From assembly GCF_900093605.1 (NCBI RefSeq), contig NZ_FLYE01000003.1:1-64000 (forward strand): a stretch of DNA of 64,000 nucleotides, in the 5' to 3' direction. Position numbers and translations under genes: made by a program. This DNA is from Candidatus Terasakiella magnetica. Its GTDB lineage: Bacteria > Pseudomonadota > Alphaproteobacteria > Rhodospirillales > Terasakiellaceae. This document shows, in pieces, positions 9,301 to 18,757 of the stretch (the first letter of the stretch is position 1; every line of letters starts with the position of its first letter). Below the pieces are notes generated by a model that saw only the letters and a program-made list of their open reading frames with translations, searched no databases and had not been told where the DNA came from.

Positions 9301-11346
9301 TCAAGGGTTTCTATCCAAGGCCTTGCGCACCCGATTGGCAAGCTCCAAACGCTCAAACGGTTTGGCGATGAGATCAATTTCTTTTTGGTTCTGTCCGGTC
9401 TGATCCATTACCTTATCAGGATAACCTGACATGAAGAGAACGGGGATATGGGGCAGGGTTTCTTTGATCTGTTCCATCATCTCAATCCCGTTTAAGCCGC
9501 CGGGCATTTCAATGTCAGAGAAAATCAGATCAAACTGTTGATCTATCTCTAAAATGCCAATGGCTTCATGACCATCACTAACGGCAATAACTTCATAGCC
9601 AAGGCGGCGCAGGCTGCTGGTGGTAAAACCACGCACGCCCGGGTCATCTTCTACCAGCAAGATACGTTCGCTACCTTGTGGAATTTTACCTGTGCGCACC
9701 TGTGGGGCGTCAATAGCCTGTTCTTCTTTGCTGCGCGGTAAGACAATGCGAAAACGCGTGCCTTCGCCCATTTGGCTGTCTACTTGCAGATGGCCTTGGG
9801 ACTGGCGCACAAAGCCATAGATCATGGAAAGCCCAAGCCCACTGTTTGGGCCTTTTTCTTTGGTGGTGAAAAACGGCTCAAAGATACGTTCCATAATTTC
9901 AGGGGGCATACCTGTGCCGTTATCGGCAACTGAAATCACCACATAATCACCCGGGGTCACATCCACATTGCGATCGGAAAAGACGCTTTTAAGTGTGACA
10001 TTTTCCGCAAAAATACTGACCTTTCCCACCCCTTGCATGGCATCGCGCGCATTGATACAGAGATTAAGGATAGAATTTTCAAACTGGTGGGGATCAATGA
10101 GAACAGGCCAGACATTCTTGTTAATATGCAGGCTGAGCTCAACTTGAGAGCCGACCCCGCGCTGTAAAATATCACGCATGCCCAAGACCAATTTGCGCGG
10201 ATCGCTTAAATGGGGCTTTAAAGGTTGGCGCCTTGCAAAGGCAAGCAGTTGTTTGACCAGCTCACCACCACGGCGCGCCGCATCAAGAGCGGGGTTGATC
10301 ATTTCCTGCATGGCAGGATCATCTTCGCCATCTTCTTGTAAGACAGAAAGGTTACCAATGATGATGGTCAGTAAATTGTTAAAATCATGGGACAGCCCAC
10401 CCGTAAGCTGGCCGATGGCTTCCATTTTCTGGGCTTGGCGGAATTTAAATTCTGCGGTGCGCACATCTGTGACGTCTTGACCGAGAACAAAATAGCCCCA
10501 GACCTCACCTTCCTCACTGATATGGGGAATGTAAGACACAAGCGCGTGAATTTCGCGCCCATCAGTGAGTTGTAAAACAAATTCACGCGAGGCTTCTTCG
10601 CCATTCAGGGCTGCGCGAATGCAGGATTTTTGGTCATGATAAATACGCTCACCCAAAACTTCGCGGGCCGTGCGCCCGATAAGTTGTTTAGGCTTATGAC
10701 CAAACCAGTCTTCATATTGTTTATTGGCAAAGGTATAGATCTGGTCTTTATTGACATAGCCAATGAGGGCGGGAACCGTATCGGCAATCAGGCGGATTTG
10801 CTCTTCTGAAATCTTAAGGGCATCAAGGGCGTTTTTAAGCTCGGCTGTGCGTTTTTGAACGCGGGCTTCAAGCTCGTCATTGGCTTGTCTGAGTGCGCGC
10901 TCAGCTGTTTTGCGCTCCGTAATATCTTTATAAACGGTGACGAACCCGCCGCCGGGCATGGGGTTGCCGCGCACTTCAAGGATCATGCCGTTGGGGCGTT
11001 CGCGCTCCATGGTATGGGGCAGGAACTTGCGGGCTTCAGCGACCGTATCGGCGATAATATCTTCAACGGGAAACTGTCCATATTCGCCGCGCTCTGCATT
11101 ATAGCGGATGAAAATTTCAAAAGGCGCACCAAAATAGCCAAATTGATCGATGGGAAAATCAGTTAATTCAAAGAATTTAGAATTCCATGCCACCAGTTTA
11201 AGATTGGCATCAAAGATAGAAAAGCCGTCATCAAGATGTTCAAGGCCTGTTTGCACAAAAGCCCACTGCTGGGCGTCAAGCGATGGCCCATCAAGGGGGA
11301 TACCCCCTTTTTTATCCAGTATTTTAAACGTCTTTCCCATAACCAT
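9301..11346 (-). CDS. PAS-domain hybrid sensor histidine kinase
   Basis: 681 residues, no membrane segment or signal peptide, so cytosolic. Order: PAS with PAS-7-like start (about 25-150, ends [17 protein letters not shown]), coiled-coil linker ([16 protein letters not shown]), second PAS (about 185-300), HisKA with the phospho-His in [12 protein letters not shown] (about 320), HATPase with the NARDAM, DNGTGM and GLGLSMIYG boxes, and a C-terminal receiver ([10 protein letters not shown], phospho-Asp in [11 protein letters not shown], Lys in LIAKPFE). The HDFNN type is common in proteobacterial hybrid kinases with PAS inputs. The ligand is unknown. ATG 11346 and ATG 11340 are both possible starts; an AGG near 11350 favours either. 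Confidence 0.9.
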   Translation of the reverse strand: MVMGKTFKILDKKGGIPLDGPSLDAQQWAFVQTGLEHLDDGFSIFDANLKLVAWNSKFFELTDFPIDQFGYFGAPFEIFIRYNAERGEYGQFPVEDIIADTVAEARKFLPHTMERERPNGMILEVRGNPMPGGGFVTVYKDITERKTAERALRQANDELEARVQKRTAELKNALDALKISEEQIRLIADTVPALIGYVNKDQIYTFANKQYEDWFGHKPKQLIGRTAREVLGERIYHDQKSCIRAALNGEEASREFVLQLTDGREIHALVSYIPHISEEGEVWGYFVLGQDVTDVRTAEFKFRQAQKMEAIGQLTGGLSHDFNNLLTIIIGNLSVLQEDGEDDPAMQEMINPALDAARRGGELVKQLLAFARRQPLKPHLSDPRKLVLGMRDILQRGVGSQVELSLHINKNVWPVLIDPHQFENSILNLCINARDAMQGVGKVSIFAENVTLKSVFSDRNVDVTPGDYVVISVADNGTGMPPEIMERIFEPFFTTKEKGPNSGLGLSMIYGFVRQSQGHLQVDSQMGEGTRFRIVLPRSKEEQAIDAPQVRTGKIPQGSERILLVEDDPGVRGFTTSSLRRLGYEVIAVSDGHEAIGILEIDQQFDLIFSDIEMPGGLNGIEMMEQIKETLPHIPVLFMSGYPDKVMDQTGQNQKEIDLIAKPFERLELANRVRKALDRNP

Positions 11347-11491
11347 ACCTGTTTGTAACCTATAAAGAGGCTAGCGAAAAGAGCGCATCGCTGGGGCAAC
11401 TTTACATTCCTTTACAATGTTTATCGGCTTCTTGAATGTCTCTGCATTGGCCCTTCACAGTTATGGTCTACTCTGCCTACAGTCAAAACAG

Positions 11492-11509
11492 ACGTTTACG
11501 TAAACGTAA
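11492..11509. promoter_or_regulatory. operator-like palindrome 1 upstream of the liv cluster
   Basis: ACGTTTACGTAAACGT (11492-11507) is a perfect 16-base palindrome. Overlapping it, 11496-11509 reads TTACGT-AA-ACGTAA, which has the same half-sites as the second site 45 bases downstream. Position, duplication and symmetry point to a transcription factor operator controlling the genes from 11610. The half-site resembles published sites of regulators of branched-chain amino acid or fatty acid breakdown (LiuR-type), recalled from memory and not verified here. Confidence 0.65.
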
Positions 11510-11540
11510 GGTATTTTGTTTCATTGGAAACGGATTGATG

Positions 11541-11554
11541 TTACGTTGACGTAA
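11541..11554. promoter_or_regulatory. operator-like palindrome 2 upstream of the liv cluster
   Basis: TTACGT-TG-ACGTAA, a perfect 6+6 inverted repeat with a 2-base centre, identical in half-sites to the site at 11496-11509. Centre-to-centre distance is 45 bases, near four helical turns. A TTGACG within it (11546-11551) could be part of a -35 box, so binding would repress. Confidence 0.65.
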
Positions 11555-11609
11555 ACGACAACTAGTAGGGTCTTTAATATAAAAGGCCGATCTGACGGGG
11601 AGAAAAAAG

Positions 11610-12422
11610 ATGACAGGGCAAAATACGCCCATTTTGGAAGTCGATGACATTTCATTGCGTTTTGGCGGTGTGCGCGCGCTTAGCAATGTCAGCTTCAATG
11701 TGAAAAAAGGTGAACTGTTTTCCATCATCGGACCAAACGGTGCGGGGAAAACATCACTTTTGAACTGTGTCTCTGGCCGCTATTCGCCGCAAGAAGGCTC
11801 AATTAAATTCAATGGCAAAGAAGTCACAAAGATGACTCCGAACCACCGTGCTGAATTAGGTATGGGCCGTACGTTTCAGAACTTGGCGCTTTTTGCGCAT
11901 ATGAATGTTTTGGATAACATTATGGTTGGTCGTCACCACTTGATGAAAAATAATTTCCTCACAGGTGGCATGTATTGGTTTGGCGGTGCGCAAAAAGAAG
12001 AATTGATCCACCGTCGCGAAGCTTAAGACATTATCGACTTTTTGGAAATCTCCCATATTCGCAAAAGCGTAGCCGGTACGCTTTCTTATGGTCTGCGCAA
12101 ACGCGTAGAGCTCGCCCGTGCGGTTGCACTTCGTCCTGACCTCCTTTTGCTTGATGAGCCAATGGCGGGGATGAACCTTGAAGAGAAAGAAGATATGGCG
12201 CGCTATATCTGTGATCTCAACGAGGAATGGGGCATGACGGTTGTCATGATTGAGCATGACATGGGTGTTGTCATGGATATTTCCGAGCGTGTGATGGTGT
12301 TGGATTTCGGTAAGAATATTGCTGAAGGCCTGCCTGATGAAATCATGAGTAACGAATACGTTAAACGCGCTTATTTGGGTGTTGACGAAGAAGATGAAGA
12401 ATCTGCGGGCGAGGTAGCTTAA
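11610..12422 (+). pseudogene. LivG-type ABC transporter ATPase split by in-frame TAA
   Basis: A single frame of 270 residues plus one internal stop, TAA at 12024-12026 (codon 139). Before it: Walker A GPNGAGKTS (about 45) and Q-loop GRTFQNLALF. After it the same frame reads DIIDFLEISHIRKSVAGTLS, then the signature LSYGLRKRVELARA, Walker B LLLLDEPMAGMN, the switch His in MIEHDMGVV and an acidic tail. LivG proteins have exactly this continuous sequence, so the stop is a nonsense mutation or a sequence error (for example GAA to TAA). Neither half alone could be a functional ATPase. The start ATG has GGGGAGA upstream. The CoA ligase gene starts one base after the stop. Confidence 0.85.
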
Positions 12423-12423
12423 G

Positions 12424-14361
12424 ATGAGCAGTACTTATTGCGACATTAAAGTGCATGATACTTTTCCAAAGATCTTGCGCCATAATGCACAAAACTGGCC
12501 GAATGAAGTCGCGATGCGCGAAAAAGAATTCGGTATCTGGAATGAATTTACATGGGCTGACTATCATGAAGAAGTGAAACTTCTTTCTGTTGGCATGCAT
12601 GAATTGGGTTGCGGTAAGGGCGATACGGTCGGCCTGCTTGGTAAAAACCGCCCGGAATGGGTTTGGGGTGAGGTTGCTGCACAGGCAATCGGTTCCATGT
12701 CCATGGGTATTTATGAAGATTCATTGGGTCCAGAAGCGGCTTACCTGATCAACTATGCAGAAACGAAAATCGTGATTGCAGAAGATGAAGAACAGGTTGA
12801 TAAGCTGCTGGAACTGGAAGATGTCACTTCTATCAAGCACATCATCTACTGTGACCCACGTGGCATGCGTAAATATGATGACCCACGCCTGATCGACCAT
12901 GCGAAAATTAAAGAAATTGCACGTGAAGCCTTAGCTAAAAATCCAAACGCTTATGATGAGATGTTGGAAAAAGGCAAGCCGGATGATGTTTCCATTTTAT
13001 GTACAACATCTGGGACCACGTCCAACCCGAAACTGATCATGTTGCAGTCTGGTCCTTTCTTGGAGCACTCGCTTTCTTACTTGAATGCCGATCCAAAGAA
13101 ACCGGGCGATAACTATGTTTCTGTTTTGCCGCTGCCATGGATTATGGAGCAGGTTTATGTGGTGTCTCAGGCGTTGATCGCACGTGTTGTGGTGAACTTC
13201 GTTGAAGAACCAGAAACAATGATGGCTGACTTGCGCGAAATTGGCCCAAGCTTTGTTCTTCTTGCGCCGCGTGTGTGGGAAAATATCGCTGCTGACGTTC
13301 GTGCACGTATGATGGACTCCACCAAGTTTAAACAGAAAATGTTTGAATGGGGCATGAAGCTGGGTATGGAAGCTTTGGATCGTGGTGAGCGCTCTAAACT
13401 GGCTGACTTTATCTTGTTCCGCGCTTTGCGTGACCGTCTTGGCTTTACCAACCTGACATCTGCTGCCACAGGTGGTGCGGCGATGGGGCCTGATACATTC
13501 CGCTTCTTCCTTGCCATGGGTGTGCCGCTCAAACAGCTTTATGGTCAAACAGAAATGTCTGGCGCTTACACCATCCACAAAGGCAATGATATTGACTTTG
13601 ATAGTGTAGGTGTACCGTTTGAAGATGTTGATCTGAAGATCATCAATGCGGACGAAGAAGGTGTCGGTGAAATCGTTTCTAAAACGCCGGGTATGTTCCT
13701 TGGTTACTATAAAAACGAAAAAGCCACACAAGAAGACGTTCGTGATGGCTGGATGCATACAGGTGATGCAGGTTACTTCAAGAAAGAGAACGGCCATCTG
13801 GTTGTGATTGACCGGATCAAAGATCTGGCTGAAACATCCACAGGTGTGCGCTACTCCCCACAATTTATTGAGAATAAACTGAAATTCTCACCATTTGTGG
13901 CTGAAGCTGTGATCCTTGGTAAAGACCGTCCAGACTTGGCTGCTTTGATTTGTATCCGTTTCTCCATCGTTTCAAAATGGTGTGAGCAAAAACAAATCGC
14001 GTTTACCAACTACACGAACATCTCTGCATTGCCGGAAGTTTATGCCGCTGTGAAAGATGAAATTACCAAGGTCAACGCCAGCTTGCCAGAAGCCCAACAA
14101 ATTCAGAAATTTGTACTGCTTTATAAAGAACTGGATGCGGATGACGGCGAATTGACACGTACACGTAAAGTACGTCGTAACGTGGTTGCTGAGAAATACG
14201 AAGAAGTTATTGATGCGATCTATAACGGTGATGAGAAAGTTCACATCGATACCATGATTACGTTCCAGGATGGTTCGAAGTCACGCATCGTAACCGACCT
14301 TAAAGTGGAAACAATGAATACAGCTTCCGCAATTTCAACAAATAAAGCTGCGGCTGAATAA
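12424..14361 (+). CDS. AMP-binding acyl-CoA ligase (long-chain fatty acid type)
   Basis: 645 residues of the ANL superfamily, forming an acyl-adenylate and then an acyl-CoA. P-loop TTSGTTSNPK near residue 195, the LYGQTEMSGAY adenylate motif near 375, GDAGYFKKENGHLVVIDRIKDL near 440 and a C-terminal Lys-containing segment TRTRKVRR near 580. It resembles FadD-like ligases commonly found inside Liv-type transporter clusters of alpha- and betaproteobacteria. Its position between the ATPase gene and the permease genes implies it activates the imported substrate, perhaps an aromatic or aliphatic carboxylic acid; this is inference. ATG 12424 follows the upstream stop by one base. Confidence 0.85.
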   Translation: MSSTYCDIKVHDTFPKILRHNAQNWPNEVAMREKEFGIWNEFTWADYHEEVKLLSVGMHELGCGKGDTVGLLGKNRPEWVWGEVAAQAIGSMSMGIYEDSLGPEAAYLINYAETKIVIAEDEEQVDKLLELEDVTSIKHIIYCDPRGMRKYDDPRLIDHAKIKEIAREALAKNPNAYDEMLEKGKPDDVSILCTTSGTTSNPKLIMLQSGPFLEHSLSYLNADPKKPGDNYVSVLPLPWIMEQVYVVSQALIARVVVNFVEEPETMMADLREIGPSFVLLAPRVWENIAADVRARMMDSTKFKQKMFEWGMKLGMEALDRGERSKLADFILFRALRDRLGFTNLTSAATGGAAMGPDTFRFFLAMGVPLKQLYGQTEMSGAYTIHKGNDIDFDSVGVPFEDVDLKIINADEEGVGEIVSKTPGMFLGYYKNEKATQEDVRDGWMHTGDAGYFKKENGHLVVIDRIKDLAETSTGVRYSPQFIENKLKFSPFVAEAVILGKDRPDLAALICIRFSIVSKWCEQKQIAFTNYTNISALPEVYAAVKDEITKVNASLPEAQQIQKFVLLYKELDADDGELTRTRKVRRNVVAEKYEEVIDAIYNGDEKVHIDTMITFQDGSKSRIVTDLKVETMNTASAISTNKAAAE

Positions 14362-14375
14362 GGGAGACGATTGAA

Positions 14376-15269
14376 ATGAACTGGGATCTACTTAGCCAGC
14401 TGCTATTGAACGGGCTGATCATTGGCTGCCTTTACGGCGTTGTCGCGATGTGTTTCGTTCTTATTTATAAATCCACACAAATTGTGAACTTTGCCCAAGG
14501 TGAATTCCTGCTGATCGGTGCATGGGTGTGCTGGTGGTTCTTAACCACATGGGAATTACCGTTTGTTATCGGCTTCCTCTTCACGCTGGCCTTTATGACG
14601 GTCTTTGGGATTATCCTACAAACAGTGGTGCTGCGCCCGATGATTGGCGAGCCGATCATTTCGGTGATCATGGTAACCATCGGTTTGAGCCTGTTTTTCC
14701 AAGCGGGTATGAAATGGATGTTCGGGGTTGATGTACAGCCTTTCCCACAAGTGTTTGAACAGGAAAATGTCGAGATCTTCGGCATGATGATCCAGACGGC
14801 CTATATCATGAGTTTGGTGATTTCACTCTTCATCATGGTCGGTTTTGCATGGTTCTTTAAATCTTCAAAACACGGTCTGGCCATGCGTGCAACAGCCTTT
14901 GACCAACAAGTGGCACAGTCACTGGGTATTTCGGTTAAGCATGTATTTGCCATGGCATGGGCGATCTCCGCTGTTGTATCTGCGGTCGCTGGTGTGGTTA
15001 TCGGTATTGTAAACGGCGTCTCTGATACGCTGGCCTTTATCGGGATTAAAGTATTCCCGGCCGTTATCCTGGGTGGGCTTGACTCCATCATCGGTGCCAT
15101 TGTCGGTGGCATCATCATCGGTCTGTTGGAAAACTTTGCAGAATATGCAGATGGTCAATGGTTCCAAGTCGGCAACCTTTACACAATCGCGCCGTTCTAT
15201 GTGTTGGTTATCATCTTGATGATCAAACCATACGGTCTGTTTGGTACAAAAGATATTGAGCGAGTATAA
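14376..15269 (+). CDS. Liv-type ABC transporter permease (LivH family)
   Basis: 297 residues, mostly hydrophobic with about eight membrane segments. It shows family signatures: LLNGLIIGCLYGVVAMCFVL at the N-terminus, the IYKSTQIVNFAQGEF motif near 30 and the permease loop FFKSSKHGLAMRATAFDQQVAQSLG near 170. It is one half of the inner-membrane channel, partnering with the next gene. An AGGGAGA ribosome binding site precedes ATG 14376. The gene is 14 bases after the CoA ligase, consistent with one operon. Confidence 0.9.
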   Translation: MNWDLLSQLLLNGLIIGCLYGVVAMCFVLIYKSTQIVNFAQGEFLLIGAWVCWWFLTTWELPFVIGFLFTLAFMTVFGIILQTVVLRPMIGEPIISVIMVTIGLSLFFQAGMKWMFGVDVQPFPQVFEQENVEIFGMMIQTAYIMSLVISLFIMVGFAWFFKSSKHGLAMRATAFDQQVAQSLGISVKHVFAMAWAISAVVSAVAGVVIGIVNGVSDTLAFIGIKVFPAVILGGLDSIIGAIVGGIIIGLLENFAEYADGQWFQVGNLYTIAPFYVLVIILMIKPYGLFGTKDIERV

Positions 15270-15273
15270 TTAG

Positions 15274-16362
15274 ATGGCTGGTTATAACATGATGCGGTGC
15301 GGTGAATTCCGCACCACCTACGAGAAAGACACAACCATCTTTCCGACCCCTATGTCTAAAAAGTTTGCAATTTTGGGTGTGTTGCTTTGCATCGTAGCCC
15401 CTTTGCAAATCGGTGAATTTGAATTCGTCAGCGACTTTATGTTGTCTTTGATGATCCAGATTGGCTACATGTCAATTGGTGCACTTGGTCTTAATATTCT
15501 GGTTGGTTTTACAGGCCAGATTTCATTGGGGCACGCGGCATTCTTTGGTTTTGGTGCTTTTGCATCTGCGTGGATGAGTAACTCATTCTCAATTCCGGTT
15601 TTCTTCTCTATTCCATTGGCAGGTGTTCTGACAATGGCGGTAGGCATGATGTTCGGGATGCCCGCTGCGCGTATTAAAGGGCTTTACCTTGCCATCGCAA
15701 CGCTTGCGTCACAGTTCATCTTGGAAGATTTCTTTGCCCGTGCAGAATGGTTTACAGGTGGTTCTGCTGGTGCACTTGCAAACCCATTTGAAATCTTTGG
15801 CTTAGTGCTTGATGGTGATCGCAGCTACTACTATGTGGTTCTCGCTTATATGGTGGTGATGTTCATCGTGGCGGCAAACCTGATGCGTTCACGCGATGGT
15901 CGTGCGTTTGTTGCCGTGCGTGATCACTATCTATCTGCAGAAGTCATGGGGATTAACCTGACATGGTATCGTGTTCTGTCTTTCGGCATTTCCTCGTTCT
16001 ATGCAGGTATCGCCGGGGCACTTTACGCTCACTACTTACAATATGTATCTGTTGAAAGCTTCAACCTGCTTTTGTCGATCCAGTTTATCGGCATGATCAT
16101 TATCGGTGGTCTTGGTAGCGTTATGGGCTCTTTGATGGGGACTATCTTCATGGTGTTGCTGCCAGAAATTATGCAGGGTGCTGCAGGTCTTGCAGCAGGC
16201 ATTCCAGGTGTTGGTTCCAGCTTTATGGACGGCATCAACTTCTTAAAAGAAATGACGGTTGGTTTAGCAATTGTCCTGTTCCTTATGTTTGAACCGGACG
16301 GGCTGGCTCACCGCTGGCGGATGATTAAGGCTTATTGGAAGCTTTATCCATTCTCTTACTAA
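15274..16362 (+). CDS. Liv-type ABC transporter permease (LivM family)
   Basis: 362 residues, second membrane subunit. About 35 hydrophilic residues precede the first membrane helix. Typical features are SIGALGLNILVGFTGQISLGHAAFFGFGAFA (around 65-95), PAARIKGLYLAIATLA and the cytoplasmic coupling loop RDGRAFVAVRDHYLSAEVMGIN near 205. It starts four bases after livH ends, so the two are translationally linked. It partners with LivH, the broken LivG-type ATPase and LivF. Confidence 0.9.
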   Translation: MAGYNMMRCGEFRTTYEKDTTIFPTPMSKKFAILGVLLCIVAPLQIGEFEFVSDFMLSLMIQIGYMSIGALGLNILVGFTGQISLGHAAFFGFGAFASAWMSNSFSIPVFFSIPLAGVLTMAVGMMFGMPAARIKGLYLAIATLASQFILEDFFARAEWFTGGSAGALANPFEIFGLVLDGDRSYYYVVLAYMVVMFIVAANLMRSRDGRAFVAVRDHYLSAEVMGINLTWYRVLSFGISSFYAGIAGALYAHYLQYVSVESFNLLLSIQFIGMIIIGGLGSVMGSLMGTIFMVLLPEIMQGAAGLAAGIPGVGSSFMDGINFLKEMTVGLAIVLFLMFEPDGLAHRWRMIKAYWKLYPFSY

Positions 16363-16461
16363 TTCGAGTGAATTCGAAAAATGTGGGGCGATAAAAGCAA
16401 TACTAAATGCCCCGGATCACCTCTTCAGGAAGGTAACTTTTAATTAAGGGAGACGCATTAC

Positions 16462-17736
16462 ATGCGCAAATTACTTACAGGCCTTTTGGCTACATCAACG
16501 GCAGTTGCTTTTGCCGGTTCTGCATTGGCTGCTGACAAGCTTCTTATTGCAAACTTGGCTGATCTGACAGGCCCAACAGCATCTGTATCAAAGCCTTTTA
16601 CACAAGGTAAAAAAGATGCTGCTGCATATGTTAACGCTAATGGCGGTATTGCAGGTAAAATGGTTGAACTTGATACAGTTGATTATGGCTATAAAGCGCC
16701 ACAAGCAATTGGTCAGTACAAAAAATGGAAGTCTGCTGGCGCAGTTGCTATCCAAGGTTGGGGTACGGCTGATACAGAAGCTCTCGTTGGCTTTGTTGGT
16801 CGCGACAAAATCCCATATTTCTCTGCTTCTTACTCAGCTCACTTGCAAGACCCAACTGGTAAATCCGAGCATGTGAAAAAAGGCGCACCTTACAACTTCT
16901 TCGCTGGCCCATCTTATTCTGATGGCGCACGTGCTGTAATCCAGTGGGCTGCGGCTGATGCGAAAGAAAAAGGCATTGCTAAGCCTAAGTTCGTATTCAT
17001 GGGCGATAACCACCCCTACCCGAACGCTGCGAAAAAAGCGGCTCAAGGCTATGCAGCTGACCTTGGTTTCGAGGTTGGCAACAACATCGTGTACTCTATG
17101 AAAGCTGGTGACTTTAAAGCACAGTGTCTGACACTTAAAGAGTCTGGCGCTCAGTATGCTTACCTTGCAAACACGGGTGGTTCAGGCATTTCTTTGCTTA
17201 AATCATGTAAGTCTGTTGGTGCTGAAGTTCAGTTCATCACAAACGTTTGGGGTATGGACGAAAACGTAATGAAAGCTGCCGGTTCTGCAGCCAATGGCGT
17301 TGTCTTCCCAATGGGCGCTGCTGCCTTTAACGCAGACGTACCTGGCATGAAAATGGTTAAAGCGATTAACGCTGCTGGTTCTAACCAAGCACACCACAAT
17401 GTTCACTATGTACGTGGCGTATGTTCATTCTTCTACATGAAAGAAGCAATGGAATGGGCTAATGCAAATGGTGGCATTAAAGGTCCAAACATCAAGGAAG
17501 GCATGTACCAGAAAAAAGACTGGATCCCTGCTGGCCTTGAAGGCGTATGCCCAGCTGGGACATGGACAAACACTGACCACCGCGGTCACATGGATGTTTA
17601 TGTTTACCAAGCAAACGTAAAAGGTAACCCAGATCCATCTAAGTCTGTTCCAGAATTGCTGAAAGACGGCACAATTGGCATGACTAAACTGTTTGATGCG
17701 AAGCTCGAGCGTAAAGCTGAGTGGCTTGGCCTCTAA
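16462..17736 (+). CDS. periplasmic substrate-binding protein of the Liv-type transporter
   Basis: 424 residues with a signal peptide (MRKLLTGLLATSTAVAFAGSALA, cleavage before ADK). The mature part starts LLIANLADLTGPTASVSKPF and has the bilobal family-6 pattern (Peripla_BP_6), including DYGYKAPQAIGQYKKW and a C-terminal DWIPAGLEGVCPAGTW segment. It delivers ligand to LivH/LivM. Related proteins near CoA ligases are often annotated as branched-chain amino acid binders, but the ligase context argues for a carboxylic acid ligand. Codon use is that of a highly expressed gene. A 99-base leader with its own AAGGGAGA site separates it from livM. Confidence 0.88.
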   Translation: MRKLLTGLLATSTAVAFAGSALAADKLLIANLADLTGPTASVSKPFTQGKKDAAAYVNANGGIAGKMVELDTVDYGYKAPQAIGQYKKWKSAGAVAIQGWGTADTEALVGFVGRDKIPYFSASYSAHLQDPTGKSEHVKKGAPYNFFAGPSYSDGARAVIQWAAADAKEKGIAKPKFVFMGDNHPYPNAAKKAAQGYAADLGFEVGNNIVYSMKAGDFKAQCLTLKESGAQYAYLANTGGSGISLLKSCKSVGAEVQFITNVWGMDENVMKAAGSAANGVVFPMGAAAFNADVPGMKMVKAINAAGSNQAHHNVHYVRGVCSFFYMKEAMEWANANGGIKGPNIKEGMYQKKDWIPAGLEGVCPAGTWTNTDHRGHMDVYVYQANVKGNPDPSKSVPELLKDGTIGMTKLFDAKLERKAEWLGL

Positions 17737-17749
17737 GGATCACCTTCCT

Positions 17750-17790
17750 GAGGCGTGTTGGGGACCCGATCAGACGAACGATTGGGCCTC
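17750..17790 (+). other. intercistronic hairpin after the binding-protein gene
   Basis: GAGGC (17750-17754) pairs with GCCTC (17786-17790), and inside it CCCGATC (17765-17771) pairs with GATTGGG (17780-17786, sharing a base, one G-T wobble). There is no T-run, so it is more likely an mRNA-stabilising structure than a terminator. Such hairpins behind binding-protein genes usually let them be expressed above the other transporter subunits. Confidence 0.4.
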
Positions 17791-17881
17791 CAGCCCCCTT
17801 CATTAAAAATTATTTATTTATCCATTTTTTAAAGAAACAATCCGCCCTTTTTTTCAGGGCACAGGGAAAAGGAAAATACCA

Positions 17882-18709
17882 ATGGCAGAGGCAGCTTTAG
17901 CGCAAGAAAACGCAGACCTGATGCTAAGCGTAAACAACATCGAAGTTGTTTATAACGAGGTTATTTTGGTACTTCGCGGCGTGTCTTTGGATGTGCCAAA
18001 AGGAGCGCTTGTCACTTTGCTCGGTCCAAACGGTGCCGGTAAATCAACAACCTTGAAAGCCATCTCCGGTCTTTTGGGTACAGAAGACGGTGAAGTTACC
18101 CGTGGTGATGTGGTTTATAAAGGCCAAAACATTGCAAACGGAAGCCCAGACAAAACCGTAAAAGACGGTTTGTTTCAGGTGATGGAAGGTCGTCGTATCA
18201 TTGAAGATATGACAGTGATCGAAAACCTGCGTCTTGGTGCATATACACGTACCGATAGCCAAAGCGAGATCAAGGCTGATATCGAAAAGGTTTTCCACTA
18301 TTTCCCACGTCTTAAAGAACGCACAGGTCTTGCGGGCTACCTTTCTGGTGGTGAGCAGCAGATGCTGGCGATTGGTCGTGCGATTATGTCTAAGCCGGAT
18401 ATGATTTTGCTGGATGAGCCTTCAATGGGTCTGTCGCCGCTTTTGGTGAAAGAAGTGTTTGAAATCATCCGCACCTTGAATAAAGAACTCGGTATTACAA
18501 TGCTGCTGGTTGAGCAAAACGCCAACATGGCCCTAAAACATTGTGATTACGGTTACATCATGGAGTCAGGCAAGGTCGTGCTTGATGGTACCCGTGAAGA
18601 GCTGCTGAGCAACGAAGATGTGAAAGAATTCTATCTTGGTGGCGGTGGTGAAGAACGTAAGTCGTTCAAAAACCTGAAATCTTACAAACGTCGTAAGCGT
18701 TGGTTGTAA
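17882..18709 (+). CDS. Liv-type ABC transporter ATPase (LivF family)
   Basis: 275 residues, complete ATPase: Walker A GPNGAGKST near 49, Q-loop FQVMEGRRII, signature LSGGEQQMLAIGRA near 155, Walker B MILLDEPSMGLSP and switch His region in LLVEQNANMAL. The C-terminus has a basic tail (KSYKRRKRW) not always present in LivF. It is the second ATPase of the transporter; with the LivG-type gene broken it would be the only intact one. It is preceded by a 145-base spacer with a hairpin and an AGGGAAAAGGAAA ribosome binding site. Confidence 0.9.
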   Translation: MAEAALAQENADLMLSVNNIEVVYNEVILVLRGVSLDVPKGALVTLLGPNGAGKSTTLKAISGLLGTEDGEVTRGDVVYKGQNIANGSPDKTVKDGLFQVMEGRRIIEDMTVIENLRLGAYTRTDSQSEIKADIEKVFHYFPRLKERTGLAGYLSGGEQQMLAIGRAIMSKPDMILLDEPSMGLSPLLVKEVFEIIRTLNKELGITMLLVEQNANMALKHCDYGYIMESGKVVLDGTREELLSNEDVKEFYLGGGGEERKSFKNLKSYKRRKRWL

Positions 18710-18757
18710 GAAGTTTGAGCCAAAAAATAAAACAAGATTAAAGAACAGGGTAGAGCC

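Noticed and set aside
12042-12422. Downstream LivG half as an independent protein starting at TTG 12042
   Set aside because: It lacks Walker A and the frame is continuous with the upstream half; a stand-alone function is not credible.
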